Shown: piece after piece, positions 61,285 to 64,000 of the stretch | Layout of the letters: each line of letters opens with the position of its first letter | Position numbering within the stretch: position 1 is the stretch's first letter | Program-made: the position numbers and the translations under genes | DNA from: Bacillus nakamurai | GTDB lineage: Bacteria > Bacillota > Bacilli > Bacillales > Bacillaceae | Reading direction: 5' to 3' | Assembly (NCBI RefSeq): GCF_001584325.1 | Contig: NZ_LSAZ01000004.1 | Location: 62,001 to 126,000, forward strand | DNA: 64,000 nucleotides | Notes under the pieces: model-generated | Seen by the model: only the letters and a program-made list of their open reading frames with translations | Told to the model about the DNA's origin: nothing | Databases searched by the model: none

Positions 61285-62514
61285 TTGGCAATTGCCGCCC
61301 CACTGAAAGAAAAGCCTGTTCAACGTCCCGAAACGACTGTGTATTCCATCTTATTCATCATCGGGATCTGCCATTTGCTTAATGATTCGCTGCAAGCGGT
61401 GATTCCTGCGATGTTTCCTATTTTGGAACGGTCGATGAGCCTTACATTCACGCAGCTCGGGATTATCGCCTTTACATTAAATATGGTGTCTTCCGTCATG
61501 CAGCCCGTCATTGGCTGGTACACGGATAAACGCCCGATGCCCTATGCTTTGCCGCTCGGCCTCACCTCAAGCATGCTCGGCGTATTAGGCCTCGCGTTTG
61601 CCCCGTCTTTTCTGACGATTTTATGCTGTGTTTTCTTTATCGGCTTGGGCTCCGCGGTCTTTCACCCTGAAGGCTCACGCGTCGCTTATATGGCCGCCGG
61701 CGCCAAACGGGGTTTAGCCCAATCGATTTATCAAGTCGGCGGAAATACCGGCCAGGCGATGGCGCCGTTAATTACCGCGCTGATTCTCGTCCCGCTCGGT
61801 CAATTCGGCTCTGTCTGGTTTACGCTTGTTGCTGCAATCGCTGTGCTGTTTTTGATTTATATCGCCAAATGGTACAGAGAACGGCTTCTTCACCTGCGCG
61901 CTTCGAGTAAAAAAACGCCTGCCGCCGCTCGGCAAACGGTGATTACAAGACCGATTATCGCTGCACTTATTTTGATCATTTTCTTAATTTTCGCGCGCTC
62001 TTGGTATATCAGCGCCATCGGCAATTTTTATACGTTTTACGCGATGAACGCTTATCATGTAAGCATCCAGCAGGCGCAAAGCTACATTTTCGTCTTTTTA
62101 TTTTTCGGTGCTGTGGGAACATTTCTCGGCGGCCCGCTTGCAGATCGCTTCGGAAAGCGGAACGTGATCATCTGCTCATTGATGTCATCGGCGCCGCTAG
62201 CGATTTTTCTCCCGTTCGCGGGCCCTGTTATCGCCTATGTGGTGCTGGCTCTGATCGGTGTCGTCCTGATGTCCAGTTTTTCTGTGACGGTTGTATATGC
62301 GCAGGAGCTTGTTCCGGGTAAAATCGGTACGATGTCAGGACTGACGGTCGGGCTCGCCTTCGGAATGGGCGCGATCGGCGCTGTCGCTCTCGGCGCCCTC
62401 ATTGACACGGCCGGATTGACGCCGACAATGACCGCCGTCGCCTTTTTGCCCCTTTTAGGGCTTCTCGCTTTTATGCTTCCGAGTGACAAGACGTTAAAAG
62501 AATGGCATTCATAA
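61285..62514 (+). CDS. yfnC: YfnC, MFS transporter (fosmidomycin-resistance type)
   Basis: TTG 61285 with GAAGGAGGAG upstream gives 409 residues, equal to the B. subtilis protein. Twelve hydrophobic segments; QPVIGWYTDKRPMPYAL after segment 2 and GPLADRFGKRNVI after segment 8 are MFS loop motifs; FHPEGSRVAYMAAG near 130 is typical of the Fsr group. Expected to export fosmidomycin-like compounds or sugars; the native substrate is unknown. Followed by a terminator. Confidence 0.88.
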   Translation: MAIAAPLKEKPVQRPETTVYSILFIIGICHLLNDSLQAVIPAMFPILERSMSLTFTQLGIIAFTLNMVSSVMQPVIGWYTDKRPMPYALPLGLTSSMLGVLGLAFAPSFLTILCCVFFIGLGSAVFHPEGSRVAYMAAGAKRGLAQSIYQVGGNTGQAMAPLITALILVPLGQFGSVWFTLVAAIAVLFLIYIAKWYRERLLHLRASSKKTPAAARQTVITRPIIAALILIIFLIFARSWYISAIGNFYTFYAMNAYHVSIQQAQSYIFVFLFFGAVGTFLGGPLADRFGKRNVIICSLMSSAPLAIFLPFAGPVIAYVVLALIGVVLMSSFSVTVVYAQELVPGKIGTMSGLTVGLAFGMGAIGAVALGALIDTAGLTPTMTAVAFLPLLGLLAFMLPSDKTLKEWHS

Positions 62515-62517
62515 AAG

Positions 62518-62547
62518 AATCCCCCTGTCCTTTTGGCAGGGGGGATT
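62518..62547. terminator. Bidirectional terminator between yfnC and yfnD
   Basis: AATCCCCCTG - TCCTTTTGG - CAGGGGGGATTT; T run on the plus strand after the stem, and the minus-strand yfnD stops at its edge. Confidence 0.85.
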
Positions 62548-63488
62548 TATGTTTCAAACGTATAAAAATGAGTGTCAGGCACAGCATACTTCGGAATAAA
62601 ACCATCCCTGAAATCAGGAAACGCCTGCTGGATTTCATCTATCCATTTTTTCAGATTGGCGATATACGGTATATAAATGATGTCAACAGCTGCCTGGTCA
62701 TCAATGTGATAGTACCAGCATAGGTTAAATTCGTTCTCCGTAACGAGTGTAAAGCCGGAAAAATGATAAAAAATCAGCGGAGTGTCATCTACATAAACAG
62801 CCCCGTCACGCAGGCTGACCTCATATTGTTCAATATTCCACAGCGCCGTATTGGCGCCGATTGAATTCACGACATGGACGTGTTCAAACTGTGCCGGCCA
62901 CTTTTCAACATATCTTTGATCACCGTATGTCTTTTTTTCTTCATTCATCTCCACTGTACAATAGGCGATGCAATCCTGCCTCCACTGCCACACCGCCCTG
63001 TACGCTTCTTCTGTATTCTGCGCGCCGACAAAACCGGTGTTGTACTGACCCGTCCGCTTGTAATAAGGCATAAACCGTTCAGAATTGCGGTGGTCTGTCA
63101 GAAACAGCGACGCATCCGGCTTTTCCATAAACAAGCTTTCCAAGTCAGAAAAGAAAAAGAGATCGGTATCCATATGGGCAAAATATTCAGCTTCGTCATA
63201 CTCGGTCATAACATGGAACAAAAACGCCGGTTTGAGCGTCCAGCAATATTCATGAAACGTCCGGCTGCTTTTTGCCTCAAGCAGCTCCGGATCCTCCATT
63301 TCATGGAGCTGCACAAACGTCACATGCTCCCACGGCACCTGCTGAAGCAGCTCATATGCTTTCAGATCGACGCACAGCACATACAGATGAAAATCGCGGC
63401 AATGCTCATGGAGAGAATGAATCATCGGCATCAATTTAAAGATATGTGTCCTCGAAACAATGGTTAAAAAATGATATTTACTCACCAT
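62547..63488 (-). CDS. yfnD: YfnD, glycosyltransferase of the spore-polysaccharide cluster
   Basis: 313 residues, ATG 63488 with GGATGTGG upstream. A GT-A-like fold: FLTIVSRTHIFKLMPMIHSLHEHC at the start, DxD motif AHMDTDLFFFSD near residue 107, and a later NTGFVGAQNTEEAYRAVWQW near 155 typical of GT8-like enzymes that act on cell-surface sugars. In B. subtilis yfnD-yfnH are sporulation genes making a crust polysaccharide. Followed upstream by yfnE in the same orientation with 12 bases between. Confidence 0.82.
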   Translation of the reverse strand: MVSKYHFLTIVSRTHIFKLMPMIHSLHEHCRDFHLYVLCVDLKAYELLQQVPWEHVTFVQLHEMEDPELLEAKSSRTFHEYCWTLKPAFLFHVMTEYDEAEYFAHMDTDLFFFSDLESLFMEKPDASLFLTDHRNSERFMPYYKRTGQYNTGFVGAQNTEEAYRAVWQWRQDCIAYCTVEMNEEKKTYGDQRYVEKWPAQFEHVHVVNSIGANTALWNIEQYEVSLRDGAVYVDDTPLIFYHFSGFTLVTENEFNLCWYYHIDDQAAVDIIYIPYIANLKKWIDEIQQAFPDFRDGFIPKYAVPDTHFYTFET

Positions 63489-63500
63489 ACCACATCCAAT

Positions 63501-64000
63501 TTATTTAAGATCCACATGCAGTAAATCAGCAATCAGCGCTTTGAGCGCCCTTGCAAAATGCGTGACGCCCAATTTTTTTTCCGCTTTCGAAAGAAGCTTT
63601 TGCGCCTGCTGCAAGTCGAAGCTTTTTTTCGTGACACGCGGGGCCTTCGTCCGCCAGTCAGGGTCAAGGTTGCGGTCTTTGACCACATGCAGCAGCTCGA
63701 GAAACAGGTGCAGCAGGCTTTCATATTTCTCATATTCAAGCAGCTCTTCAATGTCTGCCATGATGCTGTTCGTTAAGTCCGCGTCAAACGGGCCGTTAAA
63801 CGCGAGGTGCACGCCAAGCGAGTGAATGTTGTTGTATTTGTCGCACATGTAGGCGATATTCGTCCGAATGTCATCAACAGACGCACAATTGCTCGGATGC
63901 TCCTGATGGACGCTCATGATATCGCGCCGCAGTTGAAAGGACAGCCCAGCCTGGTGCAGCCTGATGCCAAGGTCATAATCCTCAAAGCCGTACCTGACGA
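63501..64000 (-). CDS. yfnE: YfnE, GT2 glycosyltransferase (C-terminal part, runs off the window)
   Basis: The frame is open from 64000 to the stop at 63501 and reads RYGFEDYDLGIRLHQAGLSF at its visible start. The FEDYDLG block is the catalytic-base motif of GT-A family 2 enzymes. A helical region of about 120 residues follows, with LLEYEKYESLLHLFLELLH. The internal ATG at 63917 is not the true start because homology goes on beyond it. With yfnD it belongs to the spore crust polysaccharide cluster by position. Confidence 0.78.
   Translation of the reverse strand, partial: VRYGFEDYDLGIRLHQAGLSFQLRRDIMSVHQEHPSNCASVDDIRTNIAYMCDKYNNIHSLGVHLAFNGPFDADLTNSIMADIEELLEYEKYESLLHLFLELLHVVKDRNLDPDWRTKAPRVTKKSFDLQQAQKLLSKAEKKLGVTHFARALKALIADLLHVDLK

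Overview
The window is chromosomal DNA of a Bacillus of the subtilis group. Gene content and order follow the pdaA-yfjT-yfkA ... treP ... ltaS-nagP ... citM-citT-citS ... pel-yflT ... yfmM-yfmR-yfmS-yfmT-yfnA-yfnC-yfnD backbone that I recall for Bacillus subtilis, while the proteins differ from it enough, and there are enough accessory genes, to suggest the B. amyloliquefaciens / B. velezensis branch. Species is inference; the gene order is what the sequence shows. There is no rRNA, tRNA, CRISPR array, prophage or recognisable insertion sequence.

Layout. 1-8.1 kb: pdaA start, yfjT, yfkAB, yfkC, yfkD, yfkE, yfkF, yfkJ-yfkI-yfkH and yfkK. 8.1-12.4 kb: an accessory shikimate/quinate-type cassette (MFS permease, type I dehydroquinate dehydratase, shikimate/quinate dehydrogenase, LacI regulator). 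12.5-20.6 kb: yfkM, the wall-anchored nucleotidase yfkN, two AT-rich YibE/F-family membrane proteins and yfkO. 20.7-24.8 kb: trehalose operon treP-treA-treR with its promoter and paired operators. 24.9-25.9 kb: GerP-like spore genes and an Hsp20-like gene. 25.9-34.5 kb: yflB, ltaS, a YfmQ-like gene, nagP, mapB, yflH-yflI-yflJ, yflK, acyP and nos. 34.5-43.2 kb: yflN, the citrate module citM-yflP-citT-citS, a collagen-like spore-surface gene, a small basic gene and yflS. 43.3-55.4 kb: pel, yflT, yfmB, a GNAT gene, yfmJ, yfmL, yfmM, yfmO-yfmP, yfmR and a GT2-TPR glycosyltransferase. 55.6-58.0 kb: AT-rich island with a YczE-like membrane protein, MarR regulator, paiA and paiB. 58.2-64 kb: yfmS-yfmT, yfnA, yfnC, yfnD and part of yfnE.

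The most striking feature is damage. Of about 67 protein genes, at least nine carry lesions visible by internal frame analysis or by comparison with remembered B. subtilis proteins: in-frame stops in yfkC, the MFS gene and yfkN; one-base indels, mostly in short homopolymer runs, in aroE, pel and a gerP-like gene; several lesions in yflN; a short-repeat deletion in yfmJ; and a large in-frame internal deletion in yfnA. The gerP-like gene and yfmB also have ATA or ATC where homology and the Shine-Dalgarno site put an ATG. Either this strain has suffered mutagenesis or relaxed selection, or the assembly is of uneven quality; read-level evidence would separate the two.

The genes serve carbon uptake (trehalose, N-acetylglucosamine, citrate, C4-dicarboxylates, pectate, perhaps shikimate), envelope building (LtaS, PdaA, YfnD/E, YfkN), general stress (SigB-type promoters before yfkM, yflT and probably yfkJ) and spore coat or germination functions. 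I found no clearly new multi-gene system. The best leads are a hairpin that could hide the yflH ribosome binding site only in read-through transcripts, a Cys/His-rich collagen-like spore protein, the paiAB-marR-yczE island, and a decayed second copy of the yflT 3' end.
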